Source: Marinilabiliales bacterium (GTDB lineage Bacteria > Bacteroidota > Bacteroidia > Bacteroidales > PUMT01). From it: DNA of 34,401 nt. Position numbers and translations under genes: made by a program. The notes under the pieces were generated by a model, which saw only the letters and a list, made by a program, of their open reading frames with translations, did not search any database and was not told the DNA's origin. The DNA is taken from assembly GCA_007695015.1 (NCBI GenBank), contig REEN01000064.1, positions 65,087 to 99,487 on the forward strand. Direction: 5' to 3'. Of the stretch, positions 16,079-23,316 are shown piece after piece; within the stretch, counting starts at the first letter, position 1, and each line of letters opens with the position of its first letter.

Positions 16079-17242
16079 ATGATACGAACCATAACCACCG
16101 AAAATATCCCCATCAAACTCTGGATTGACGATATTGAACCCGGTGCCATGGATCAGGCAAAGGACATTGCAAACCATCCCTATGCAGTTCACCATGTTGC
16201 AATAATGCCCGACTGCCACCAGGGTTTCGGCATGCCTATAGGCGGAGTTCTCGGGACAAGGGATGTTGTAATACCCAATGCCGTGGGAGTTGATATCGGA
16301 TGCGGAATGTGCGCAACGAGGACATCTCTCAGGGAGCTCTCGCGCGTCAGGCTTGCCGGTATTGCAGACGAAATAAGAAGAAACATACCTGTCGGTTTCA
16401 GACATCACAAATCAGCCCGCGACACCAGACTGATGCCTGGTCTAAAAGGGCGGCTGCCGGTAGTTGAAAGGGAGTACAAAAGTGCAACATATCAGCTTGG
16501 CACACTCGGGGGCGGGAACCATTTTATCGAGCTCCAGAAGGGATCAGACGGGTTTATCTGGATAATGATCCACTCGGGCAGCAGGAATATAGGAAAGCAG
16601 GTAGCGGATTACTATTACCGTAAGGCTGTAACTCTTAACGAGAAGAGCTTCAGAAACCTGAAAACCCCTAAGCAGCTCTCATTCCTGCCTCTTGATAGCG
16701 AAGAGGGAGACAAATACCTGAGTGAAATGGATTATTGCGTCAGGTTCGCATATGCCAACAGGAAGCAGATGATGGATGTGGTTTCATCGGTAGTGGCCGG
16801 CCATGCCGGCAGAGGAGTTGAATTCTCCCGGTTTATCAACATAGCCCACAACTATGCAAGCCGGGAAGAGCACTTTGGAATGCCCATGGTAATTCACCGT
16901 AAAGGTGCCACGTCAGCCCGTAAGGGTGAATACGGGATCGTGCCGGGCTCCCAGGGAAGTAACAGCTATATAACAATCGGGCGCGGCAACCCACAGAGTT
17001 TTGAAAGCTGTTCGCACGGGGCAGGCAGGGTGATGGGCAGGAAAGAGGCACAAAGGAAACTTGATCTGAACTTCGAAAGGGAAAAGCTTGAAAAGAAGGG
17101 AATAATCCACAGTATATACCGCACCAGAGACCTTGATGAAGCTTCAGGTGCCTACAAGGACATAAACCGGGTTATGAAGTTGCAGTCCGATCTGGTAGAG
17201 ATCGATACGGTACTTGAGCCTCTTGCAGTGGTCAAAGGGTAA
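16079..17242 (+). CDS. rtcB: RtcB family RNA-splicing/repair ligase
   Basis: A 387-residue member of the RtcB family, which joins RNA 2',3'-cyclic phosphate or 3'-phosphate ends to 5'-OH ends using GTP and manganese. Metal and active-site motifs are intact: MPDCHQGFG (43-51), VDIGCGM with Cys75, GGGNHFIE with His148, IHSGSRN with His165, INIAHNYA with His257 and the guanylylated histidine His313 in SCSHGAGR. It is somewhat shorter than E. coli RtcB. No RtcA, archease or release-factor-H gene is adjacent. Likely roles are tRNA or rRNA repair. It is separated from tRNA-His by a terminator and has its own promoter element. Confidence 0.92.
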   Translation: MIRTITTENIPIKLWIDDIEPGAMDQAKDIANHPYAVHHVAIMPDCHQGFGMPIGGVLGTRDVVIPNAVGVDIGCGMCATRTSLRELSRVRLAGIADEIRRNIPVGFRHHKSARDTRLMPGLKGRLPVVEREYKSATYQLGTLGGGNHFIELQKGSDGFIWIMIHSGSRNIGKQVADYYYRKAVTLNEKSFRNLKTPKQLSFLPLDSEEGDKYLSEMDYCVRFAYANRKQMMDVVSSVVAGHAGRGVEFSRFINIAHNYASREEHFGMPMVIHRKGATSARKGEYGIVPGSQGSNSYITIGRGNPQSFESCSHGAGRVMGRKEAQRKLDLNFEREKLEKKGIIHSIYRTRDLDEASGAYKDINRVMKLQSDLVEIDTVLEPLAVVKG

Positions 17243-17249
17243 CCCTTTG
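17233..17249. other. Hairpin at the rtcB/rpoD convergence
   Basis: CAAAGGG and CCCTTTG form a perfect 7-bp inverted repeat around the rtcB stop codon TAA, which is the whole 3-nt loop. It lies in the gap between two convergent genes. There is no T-run on either side, so it is not a classic terminator but may slow or protect transcripts from both directions. Confidence 0.5.
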
Positions 17250-17266
17250 CATGATATAAATCCCCG

Positions 17267-18127
17267 CTAACCGAGATACATTCTGAGGAGTTTGTTCTTG
17301 GATTTATGACGAAGCCGCTTGAGCGCCTTCTCCTTTATCTGTCTTGTCCTTTCTTTGGTAAGTCCGAGTTCCTCTCCTATGGCCTCAAGAGACATCTCCT
17401 GCCTTCCAAGTCCGAAATAGCATTCAAGCACATTGCGCTCCTTTTCAGACAGAATACTTAGGGTGCGGGATATCTCCTTGCGAAGAGAATCTACCATCAG
17501 CTCAGAGTCGGCAATGGGGGAGTCCTTGTTCTCCATTACATCCAAAAGGCTGTTGTCCTCTCCGTCGACGAACGGGGCATCAAAGGACATCGGTCGTCCG
17601 TTGAGTTTAAGTGTTCCGGCAACTTTCTCCCTTGTCATTTCAAGTTTCTCTGCAAGTTCCTCATCAGAAGGATCACGCTCATTCTCCTGCTCGAAACGGG
17701 AGCTTATCTTGTGTATCTTGCCAAGTGAACCAACCTGGTTAAGGGGAAGCCTTACGACCCTTGCCTGCTCAGATATGGCCTGCAGTATGGACTGCCTGAT
17801 CCACCATACTGCATAGGAAATGAACTTGAAACCTTTTGTTTCGTCAAACTTGGTTGCTGCCTTAATAAGCCCAAGGTTACCTTCATTGATGAGGTCGGGC
17901 AGGCTCAACCCCTGGAACTGGTATTGCTTGGCGACCGAAACAACAAAACGCAGATTTGCCTTGACCATTTTCTCGAGCGCCACCTGGTCACCCTTTTTAA
18001 TCCTTTGGGCAAGTTCCACTTCCATTTCAGGTGAAATAAGATCCTCCTTGCCTATCTCCTGCAAATACTTCTCAATCGAGTTCGAATCACGGTTTGTGAT
18101 CGACTTTGTAATCTTTAATTGCCTCAT
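17267..18127 (-). CDS. rpoD: Primary sigma factor RpoD/SigA (Bacteroidota short form)
   Basis: A 286-residue housekeeping sigma factor that directs RNA polymerase to TAnnTTTG promoters. It starts directly with region 1.2 ([13 protein letters not shown]) and lacks region 1.1, as usual in this phylum. Region 2 (about 56-120) holds the core-binding and melting segments [13 protein letters not shown] and [13 protein letters not shown]; region 3 follows; and region 4 near the C-terminus has the helix-turn-helix [19 protein letters not shown]. The winged-helix gene ends 25 nt upstream on the same strand, with no clear promoter between them, so some rpoD transcription may come from the upstream racemase run. 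Confidence 0.96.
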   Translation of the reverse strand: MRQLKITKSITNRDSNSIEKYLQEIGKEDLISPEMEVELAQRIKKGDQVALEKMVKANLRFVVSVAKQYQFQGLSLPDLINEGNLGLIKAATKFDETKGFKFISYAVWWIRQSILQAISEQARVVRLPLNQVGSLGKIHKISSRFEQENERDPSDEELAEKLEMTREKVAGTLKLNGRPMSFDAPFVDGEDNSLLDVMENKDSPIADSELMVDSLRKEISRTLSILSEKERNVLECYFGLGRQEMSLEAIGEELGLTKERTRQIKEKALKRLRHKSKNKLLRMYLG

Positions 18128-18152
18128 ATCTTATTTTTTGTAAATTTCAAAA

Positions 18153-18440
18153 TCAGTCATCCTTGCTTAAAGAGATCAGCGTACTGTACCTCTCTTCATT
18201 CAAATTGAAATTGGGCGGATCGGTTTTCTTTTCGATCAATCCGAGAAGTTTCAGTTCCAGGATATGATTGGTGGCCGATTGCTGTGAAACACCCAGATCA
18301 CGGACTATGTCGCCGAAAGAAGAGGGACCTTTCCTTTTCAGCATTTCGAGTATTTCCATCTTCACCTTATCATTCAAAATTTCCCGGGACCTGATAACGG
18401 TCAACTTTTCAACAATATTGCCCCTGGTTTGTTCATGCAT
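18153..18440 (-). CDS. Small winged-helix transcription regulator (ArsR-like)
   Basis: A 95-residue protein that is essentially one winged helix-turn-helix domain: ILNDKVKMEILEML as the first helix, SFGDIVRDLG and SQQSATNHILELK as the HTH, and GLIEKK leading to the wing. It lacks the metal-binding cysteines of classical ArsR sensors. It lies 15 nt after the ornithine/alanine racemase-like gene and 25 nt before rpoD. The obvious guess is a local regulator of the racemase genes; binding targets are unknown. Confidence 0.75.
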   Translation of the reverse strand: MHEQTRGNIVEKLTVIRSREILNDKVKMEILEMLKRKGPSSFGDIVRDLGVSQQSATNHILELKLLGLIEKKTDPPNFNLNEERYSTLISLSKDD

Positions 18441-18455
18441 ACCAACATTTTTTTG

Positions 18456-19526
18456 TTAGACAATCTTTTTATCAATATAATTTGAATTCATTATATGCAA
18501 AGTACCCATATAGTTCAATTTGAGTTCAATTGTATCACCTACCCTGTACTTTGGTTTCCTGGTGCCAAGGTCAACGACTATCATATCTGACGTTGCCCCT
18601 GATATCTTTATCTTTTTGTCAGCAGGCTCAATATAATCAACACTTATATCCAGTATCCCGATATCCAGGATTGCCCGGTATGTTGTTTTTCCAAGTTCGC
18701 TGTCGTCAAACTCCGGAGTGTCGCCGGTAAGATTGGTGCCTATTTCTCCCACAGGCACGATCGGTTTTTCAGTCAGTTCTATGATCTCTGCATGAAGTTT
18801 GAATATTCCATTCCTCATTCCCTTAATAAGCTTGCCGGTAAAAAGGTCCTTGCCGAAAAAAAGGCTCTCCCCCACCCTGAAATGATCAACCGTGACCGGC
18901 AGGATACGCTTTACAAGCAATGGTATCGTGACTGAAGATCCACCTGAAACATAAGGGATCTTTTTCCCGAATTTTGCTTCGATCAGCTGCTTGTAAAGCC
19001 CCAGCTGTATAAGTTTATCCTGACTGGGCATGATCCCGTAAAGGCAGTTCAGATTAGTCCCGATACCAATAACCTCGATATTGGGAAGGTTAAAAATACT
19101 GCCGTAGAAATCAACCAACTGGTCTCCCAAAACACCTTCCCGAAGATCTCCCATTTCGATCATAATTATGATCTTATGCACCGTTCCCTGCCTTGTGGCC
19201 TCCTCATTCAAGAGCTTTATGGTATAAAGCTCGGTGTTCAGGCTGATATCGGCATACTTCACGACCGACCTTATTGCCCGTTTGGCCGGGGGTTTGATAT
19301 ATACCGTCTCAACTTCCGGCGCCAGACTCTTAATAGTCTTCAGATTGCTGACCCTGGAGTCGCACAATTGCTTTGCGCCCAGACCTATCACCTCTTTCAG
19401 GTAGGTCCTGTTGCCGCATAACAGTTTTGTAACGATGCCCCATTCAATATTATTATCCCTGAACAGTCCTTCCAGATAGTTGTAGTTATGTTGAAGCACC
19501 TCCCTGCGGAGTTCCATAAATGCCAT
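18456..19526 (-). CDS. Ornithine/alanine racemase family PLP enzyme (fold type III)
   Basis: A 356-residue protein of the Orr/YhfX group, which shares the alanine racemase N-terminal TIM barrel. Lys34 in GIVTKLLCGN is the probable PLP lysine. Supporting segments are DSRVSNLKTIK, EMGDLREGV, GIGTNLNCLYG and PYVSGGSS, the last a phosphate-binding-like loop. Known members include clostridial ornithine racemase, but the substrate cannot be read here, and the other ornithine-fermentation genes are not in the window. The ATG at 19526 is 11 nt after the Alr-like stop; a second ATG at 19517 is possible. It follows an Alr-like gene, so two PLP racemase-type proteins are made together. Confidence 0.85.
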   Translation of the reverse strand: MAFMELRREVLQHNYNYLEGLFRDNNIEWGIVTKLLCGNRTYLKEVIGLGAKQLCDSRVSNLKTIKSLAPEVETVYIKPPAKRAIRSVVKYADISLNTELYTIKLLNEEATRQGTVHKIIIMIEMGDLREGVLGDQLVDFYGSIFNLPNIEVIGIGTNLNCLYGIMPSQDKLIQLGLYKQLIEAKFGKKIPYVSGGSSVTIPLLVKRILPVTVDHFRVGESLFFGKDLFTGKLIKGMRNGIFKLHAEIIELTEKPIVPVGEIGTNLTGDTPEFDDSELGKTTYRAILDIGILDISVDYIEPADKKIKISGATSDMIVVDLGTRKPKYRVGDTIELKLNYMGTLHIMNSNYIDKKIV

Positions 19527-19537
19527 ACTATGGTATT

Positions 19538-20689
19538 TTAGTTTACAATAAATCTGGGAATAGCTTCCGGCAACCTGGTAAGCAATTCATAGTTAAGCTG
19601 GTTACTGAATTCACTGAACGAAGCAACTGAAATAGTCAGGTCGCCCTGACTTCCTATAAGCACAACCTCATCACCGGTTTTTACATCCGGCAGCTGGGTT
19701 ACATCGGCAATCAGCATGTTCATATTTACCAGCCCAATCACACCAACGCGCTGACTGTTTATCAAAACACGCCCCTGATTACTCAGCGACCGGTTGTAAC
19801 CGTGAGAATAACCCACGGGAATCACTGCAATCTTCTTGTCCTCCTGTGCCAGGTATATTGTCCCGTAACTGACGAACTCGCCCCTTTTAACCTTTTGGAT
19901 GCTCATTATCCTGCTTTTCCAGCTAATAACACGGTTCAGCGGGTCTTCCTTGTCCTTCCTTCTTCCAATATACTGGATAAACGTTTCCGCACTGGGCCAG
20001 TATCCGTATTGCAGAATTCCCATCCGCACCATGTCAAACCTTGCTGAAGGATATGTCAGGGCGGCAGCCGAGCTGGCTACATGCCGGTATTCGGGCACAA
20101 GGCCACGTTCTGCAAACCACTTGCAAATTCTTGTGAACCGGGATATCTGTTTCTGAATTCTGACATGGTTTGCTATGCTCTCGGCTCCGGCAAGATGTGT
20201 GCAAATACCCTTCAGCTCAAAGGAGCGCCGCTCACCTGATATTATCTCTGCTGCCTTCCTAAGCTCACTCTGCTTCATTCCTGTCCGGTTCATGCCGGTC
20301 TCCGTCTCCAGGTGCACAAGTGCCGGGTTACCGGTGCGTTCATTTAATTCCACAACCTTTTTCAGCCGGTAAAGATCGAAAACAAAAAACTCCACCTCGT
20401 TTCTTACGGCCCATTCAATATCATTATCATCAAGCCATCCCATGATCATGATCCTTGAACCGGGACTTGTGATCTTTTTGAGTCTTTTTGCCTCACATGC
20501 GCTGAATACAGAAAAGTGATCAATCCCTGTTCCCTCTGCCACCGGGACATATTGCTCCATTCCGTGTCCATAGGCATTTGACTTCACTACCGAGGTAATC
20601 TGTACCTTATCGCCAAGATGATGGCGCAAAAACCCGATATTGCCCTCAACAGCTTTTCTGCTTATCTCAATAATTGATGTATCAGCCAT
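19538..20689 (-). CDS. Alanine racemase-like PLP enzyme
   Basis: A 383-residue fold-type III racemase. The PLP lysine Lys36 is in VVKSNAYGHG, Arg135 is in TGMNRTG, and the second catalytic base Tyr279 is in SYGTIYLAQ. In the C-terminal domain, the usual VCMDQ-type motif reads VNMNM (321-325), so both the Cys and the Asp positions are Asn. That region shapes the substrate pocket in Alr, so specificity may differ from alanine. Many Bacteroidales carry Alr fused to MurF for cell-wall synthesis, which makes a second, non-peptidoglycan role here plausible. The start is 4 nt after the M20 stop, and the next racemase follows after 11 nt. Confidence 0.88.
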   Translation of the reverse strand: MADTSIIEISRKAVEGNIGFLRHHLGDKVQITSVVKSNAYGHGMEQYVPVAEGTGIDHFSVFSACEAKRLKKITSPGSRIMIMGWLDDNDIEWAVRNEVEFFVFDLYRLKKVVELNERTGNPALVHLETETGMNRTGMKQSELRKAAEIISGERRSFELKGICTHLAGAESIANHVRIQKQISRFTRICKWFAERGLVPEYRHVASSAAALTYPSARFDMVRMGILQYGYWPSAETFIQYIGRRKDKEDPLNRVISWKSRIMSIQKVKRGEFVSYGTIYLAQEDKKIAVIPVGYSHGYNRSLSNQGRVLINSQRVGVIGLVNMNMLIADVTQLPDVKTGDEVVLIGSQGDLTISVASFSEFSNQLNYELLTRLPEAIPRFIVN

Positions 20690-20693
20690 CTCT

Positions 20694-21836
20694 TTATCCT
20701 AAAATCTTTAATGACATCCTGGTAAGCATATTAATACCAGCTGATGTTATATCGTCAGGAAAATCATAGTCCGGGTTATGCAGCTCGGGGTGCCCCTTCC
20801 CGGCACCAATCCCGAAAAGCAGACCACGGGTCTTCCTGGTAAACCAGCCAAAATCCTCCGACCATCTGAAGGCATCCCCGGGGTCACAAACTTCAAGTGA
20901 CAGCTCCTTTGCTGTGTCTGAAGCCATTTGTGCCAGGCCCGGATCATTAACCGTAGCCGGAAATCTCTCCGTAAAGCTTACTGAACACTTCAAGCCCTCT
21001 TCACCGGCAATACTTTGGGCAAGCTGAACCGCCCTGCCGGAAAGTTCCTCCATCTCATTATCGGCACATGCCCGGAGAGTTGCCATGACCAGGGCATGAC
21101 CCGGACTTGTACCGAAAGCAACCTCACCAAGTCTTGCATGTATTACCGTTACCAGTGCAAAGCTTTTAAAGATATCTGATCCGGCTATTCCCGGCAGTAC
21201 CTCCAACAAACGCGACACCGCCCTGGCGGGACTTAATCCGTTTTCAGGTTCAGCCGCATGCGATGTTTTGCCCTCAAGCCTTATAATAATGCCTTCAGAT
21301 GCCATTGCAAACACATCCGGCCTGACGATAACACTATTTTTTTTGTACCCCGGAAGATTATGCATCGCTATGGCAAAATCGGGCATCAGCCTCTCAAACC
21401 GCGGATCACCCAGTACTGCCTCAGCACCTTTACCGTTCTCTTCCGAGGGTTGAAAAAGGACTACCACCTCTCCCTTTTCAGGTCTTTCAGAGGCAAAAAA
21501 CTTTGCCACACCTGCAGCAACCGCCATATGTCCGTCATGCCCGCAGGCATGAGATACTCCGGTGTTAACAGACCTGTAATCAAAATTATTCATTTCGGTA
21601 ACCGGTAAGGCATCAAGCTCAGCCCTGATGAGCAACCTCCTGCCATGACTGTCACCGCTGAACCTTGCTGCGACCCCGTAACCACCAATACCACAAACAA
21701 TCTCATCAGGCTGCAACTCTTCCAGAAAGCGAATAATCCTTCGTGATGTGACCTTTTCATTACCTGACAATTCGGGATATTTATGCAGCTCTTTCCGTAA
21801 ATTGACAATTAACTCCAGGTCTGATATTTCGGGCAT
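20694..21836 (-). CDS. M20 family metal-dependent amidohydrolase
   Basis: A 380-residue protein of the M20D group (HipO/AbgB-like), which removes acyl or aminoacyl groups from amino acids. The metal-site motif HACGHDGH holds Cys98 and His100, FQPSEENGKGA holds Glu132/Glu133, AMHNLPG holds His159, and the C-terminal ELHNPDYDFPD supplies the last histidine. A dimerisation lid domain occupies the middle (about 180-295). Substrates in the family include N-acetylated and N-benzoylated amino acids. Position between an acetyltransferase and two racemases suggests N-acyl amino acid handling. It is 20 nt after the GNAT stop and 4 nt before the Alr-like gene. Confidence 0.9.
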   Translation of the reverse strand: MPEISDLELIVNLRKELHKYPELSGNEKVTSRRIIRFLEELQPDEIVCGIGGYGVAARFSGDSHGRRLLIRAELDALPVTEMNNFDYRSVNTGVSHACGHDGHMAVAAGVAKFFASERPEKGEVVVLFQPSEENGKGAEAVLGDPRFERLMPDFAIAMHNLPGYKKNSVIVRPDVFAMASEGIIIRLEGKTSHAAEPENGLSPARAVSRLLEVLPGIAGSDIFKSFALVTVIHARLGEVAFGTSPGHALVMATLRACADNEMEELSGRAVQLAQSIAGEEGLKCSVSFTERFPATVNDPGLAQMASDTAKELSLEVCDPGDAFRWSEDFGWFTRKTRGLLFGIGAGKGHPELHNPDYDFPDDITSAGINMLTRMSLKILG

Positions 21837-21856
21837 AAATCGTTTAAGTGGGTAAA

Positions 21857-22303
21857 TTACTTCTTTTTGGACAGCCTCATTTCCATGTACTTGTTGGTAA
21901 AGCCAAGCTTCTCGTACAGGAACCTTGCAGGATTATCATGCTCCACATGAAGCTTGACATCGCCTTCTGCAAGATCTATGGCTTTGATCATGAGTTCCTT
22001 GCCATACCCTTTCCCTCTGAACTTCTGGTCAACTGCAATATATACCAGTATGTTTTCGGGAATATATCCCTCCATACCTGTCTTGTTGATCACCACCACA
22101 CCTACAATATCATCATCGACTTTACCCTGAAGCACAAAACCGCCCGGACCGGGAATCTCGCTCATCGCGTAGGCAGTGGCCCTGCCAATGGCCTCTTTGG
22201 TGTCGCGAAACTGGTCAAGATGTGTATGAAGAAAATCAATAATCTCTGTTCTCTCTCCGTCGCTAATCGGATTGGATGAATTGAAAATTTTGAATCGTAA
22301 CAT
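21857..22303 (-). CDS. GNAT family N-acetyltransferase
   Basis: A 148-residue GNAT protein. The acetyl-CoA pyrophosphate loop RGKGYGKEL (about 115-123) follows the strand ILVYIAVDQKF, and the closing HDNPARFLYEKLGF segment is typical of motif B. The acceptor is unknown. It is the first gene of a minus-strand run with a very good promoter upstream, so it and the M20, Alr-like and Orr-like genes are probably one transcript. An N-acetyltransferase and an amidohydrolase in one operon could act on the same amino acid, but this is inference. Confidence 0.85.
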   Translation of the reverse strand: MLRFKIFNSSNPISDGERTEIIDFLHTHLDQFRDTKEAIGRATAYAMSEIPGPGGFVLQGKVDDDIVGVVVINKTGMEGYIPENILVYIAVDQKFRGKGYGKELMIKAIDLAEGDVKLHVEHDNPARFLYEKLGFTNKYMEMRLSKKK

Positions 22304-22336
22304 AGACTTTAATATTAGCTATTAATTTCTGCACGA

Positions 22337-22368
22337 CAAAAATACGAAAAATCGGGGAGAGATGCAAA
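22337..22368 (-). promoter_or_regulatory. Strong Bacteroidota promoter for the GNAT-M20-racemase run
   Basis: On the minus strand TTTG (22368..22365), 20 nt, then TATTTTTG (22344..22337). Both elements and spacing match consensus. The expected start is near 22331, giving a leader of about 28 nt before the GNAT ATG. Confidence 0.8.
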
Positions 22369-22415
22369 TAATTCTATAACCACTGCGCCCGTATGGGGAT
22401 GGCGGGGCCACGGCC

Positions 22416-22543
22416 GGTTGCAACCCTTTACTGCTATATATGTGATATATACGGGAGACACAACCGTGAAATACACGCATTCACAGATATAACCTTTCAA
22501 TACAACGTTGCAAGAACAGGAATATATTAGTTTCTATAGAAAC
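22416..22543. repeat. Palindrome-rich spacer between marR and the GNAT run
   Basis: The non-coding stretch 22304-22725 (422 bp) holds the promoter at 22337-22368 and several palindromes: GGTTGCAACC (22416-22425), TATATAT-GTG-ATATATA (22435-22451), CAACGTTG (22503-22510) and a perfect 14-bp GTTTCTATAGAAAC (22530-22543). The rest, 22544-22725, shows only a weak hairpin and no gene. These look like protein-binding sites, and the neighbouring MarR protein is one candidate binder, but no second copy of any site was found to link them. Confidence 0.45.
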
Positions 22544-22725
22544 CATTTTAACGGATATCGCTTAGTTCTCTGTCATATAAACTATTACCCCGAAAACAGT
22601 GTTCCGAAGCATCAAATAGAAAAAGTATTGCCTTTCCGGGGAAGTTAACCCGGTAAATCAGTGCCGGCCTGCTGTTAACTTATATGCCGTAATATTTCGA
22701 GTATGCAATTTCCTGACCAGCATGA

Positions 22726-23232
22726 TTATTTCTGTCCGGTAACTATCTCATCTTCGAAGGTAATGACCGGACTTGCATCTATGCTCTGGATATCAAGGTA
22801 GTCGATCAGCAGGTCAAGTGCATTGTTGATGGTTTGCGCATCGCCGGGTGACACAGTCCTCAGATTCTCCGACAGGCGCTCATGCAAAAGCGGGGGTATC
22901 GAATCAAGGAGGTCTGAGGACTTTGAAGTTAGCACAATTGTAGTTTTCCTTTTATCATCCTTTTTCGGAAGTCTTGCAATAAGTCCCCTGCTCTCCAACC
23001 GGTTAATTATACCGGTAACGGTGCTGGGATTAAGGTTGAGGAAACTGCATATATCCTTCTGGGTAGACCTGAAATCGGGAGAATTCCTGAGGAAGTTGAG
23101 ACACAGCACCTGGGGGATGCTCACCCCGTGTTCCCTGAGTATCTTTTTGGATTCCAGATTAATGGAACGAACTATCTTCCTTATCTTGATCAGGATATCT
23201 GTATTATCCACTTCTTCCGTGCTTGGTTGCAC
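22726..23232 (-). CDS. MarR family transcriptional regulator
   Basis: A 168-residue winged-helix regulator. The MarR core is clear: STQKDICSFLNLNPSTVTG, then IINRLESRGLIARLP and the basic wing KKDDKRKTTIVLT at about residues 56-102, flanked by dimerisation helices. A C-terminal extension of about 20 residues follows. The frame has no ATG: a TAG stop lies just upstream and GTG at 23232 is the first possible start. It begins about 25 nt after the terminator of the receptor operon, so it is a separate unit. The target could be the palindromes downstream at 22416-22543, but this is not shown. Confidence 0.88.
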   Translation of the reverse strand: MQPSTEEVDNTDILIKIRKIVRSINLESKKILREHGVSIPQVLCLNFLRNSPDFRSTQKDICSFLNLNPSTVTGIINRLESRGLIARLPKKDDKRKTTIVLTSKSSDLLDSIPPLLHERLSENLRTVSPGDAQTINNALDLLIDYLDIQSIDASPVITFEDEIVTGQK

Positions 23233-23256
23233 CGGCTAAATTATATAGAATTCCGA

Positions 23257-23287
23257 TAAAAGGAAAGCAAAATCAGATTTGCTTTCC
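23257..23287 (-). terminator. Rho-independent terminator of the TonB-receptor unit
   Basis: On the minus strand GGAAAGCAAA (23287..23278), a 6-nt loop and TTTGCTTTCC (23271..23262) form a perfect 10-bp stem followed by TTTT. It lies 29 nt past the stop of the phytase-esterase-like gene. Confidence 0.9.
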
Positions 23288-23316
23288 TCTACCGGGTCCT
23301 GGCCAGATTCATAATA

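Noticed and set aside
19538-20689. Naming the gene alr outright
   Set aside because: The VNMNM motif and the neighbouring second racemase leave substrate specificity open.
22315-22500. Possible 61-residue minus-strand protein in the marR/GNAT spacer
   Set aside because: It overlaps the strong GNAT promoter and palindromes, has no start signal, and its composition does not look coding.
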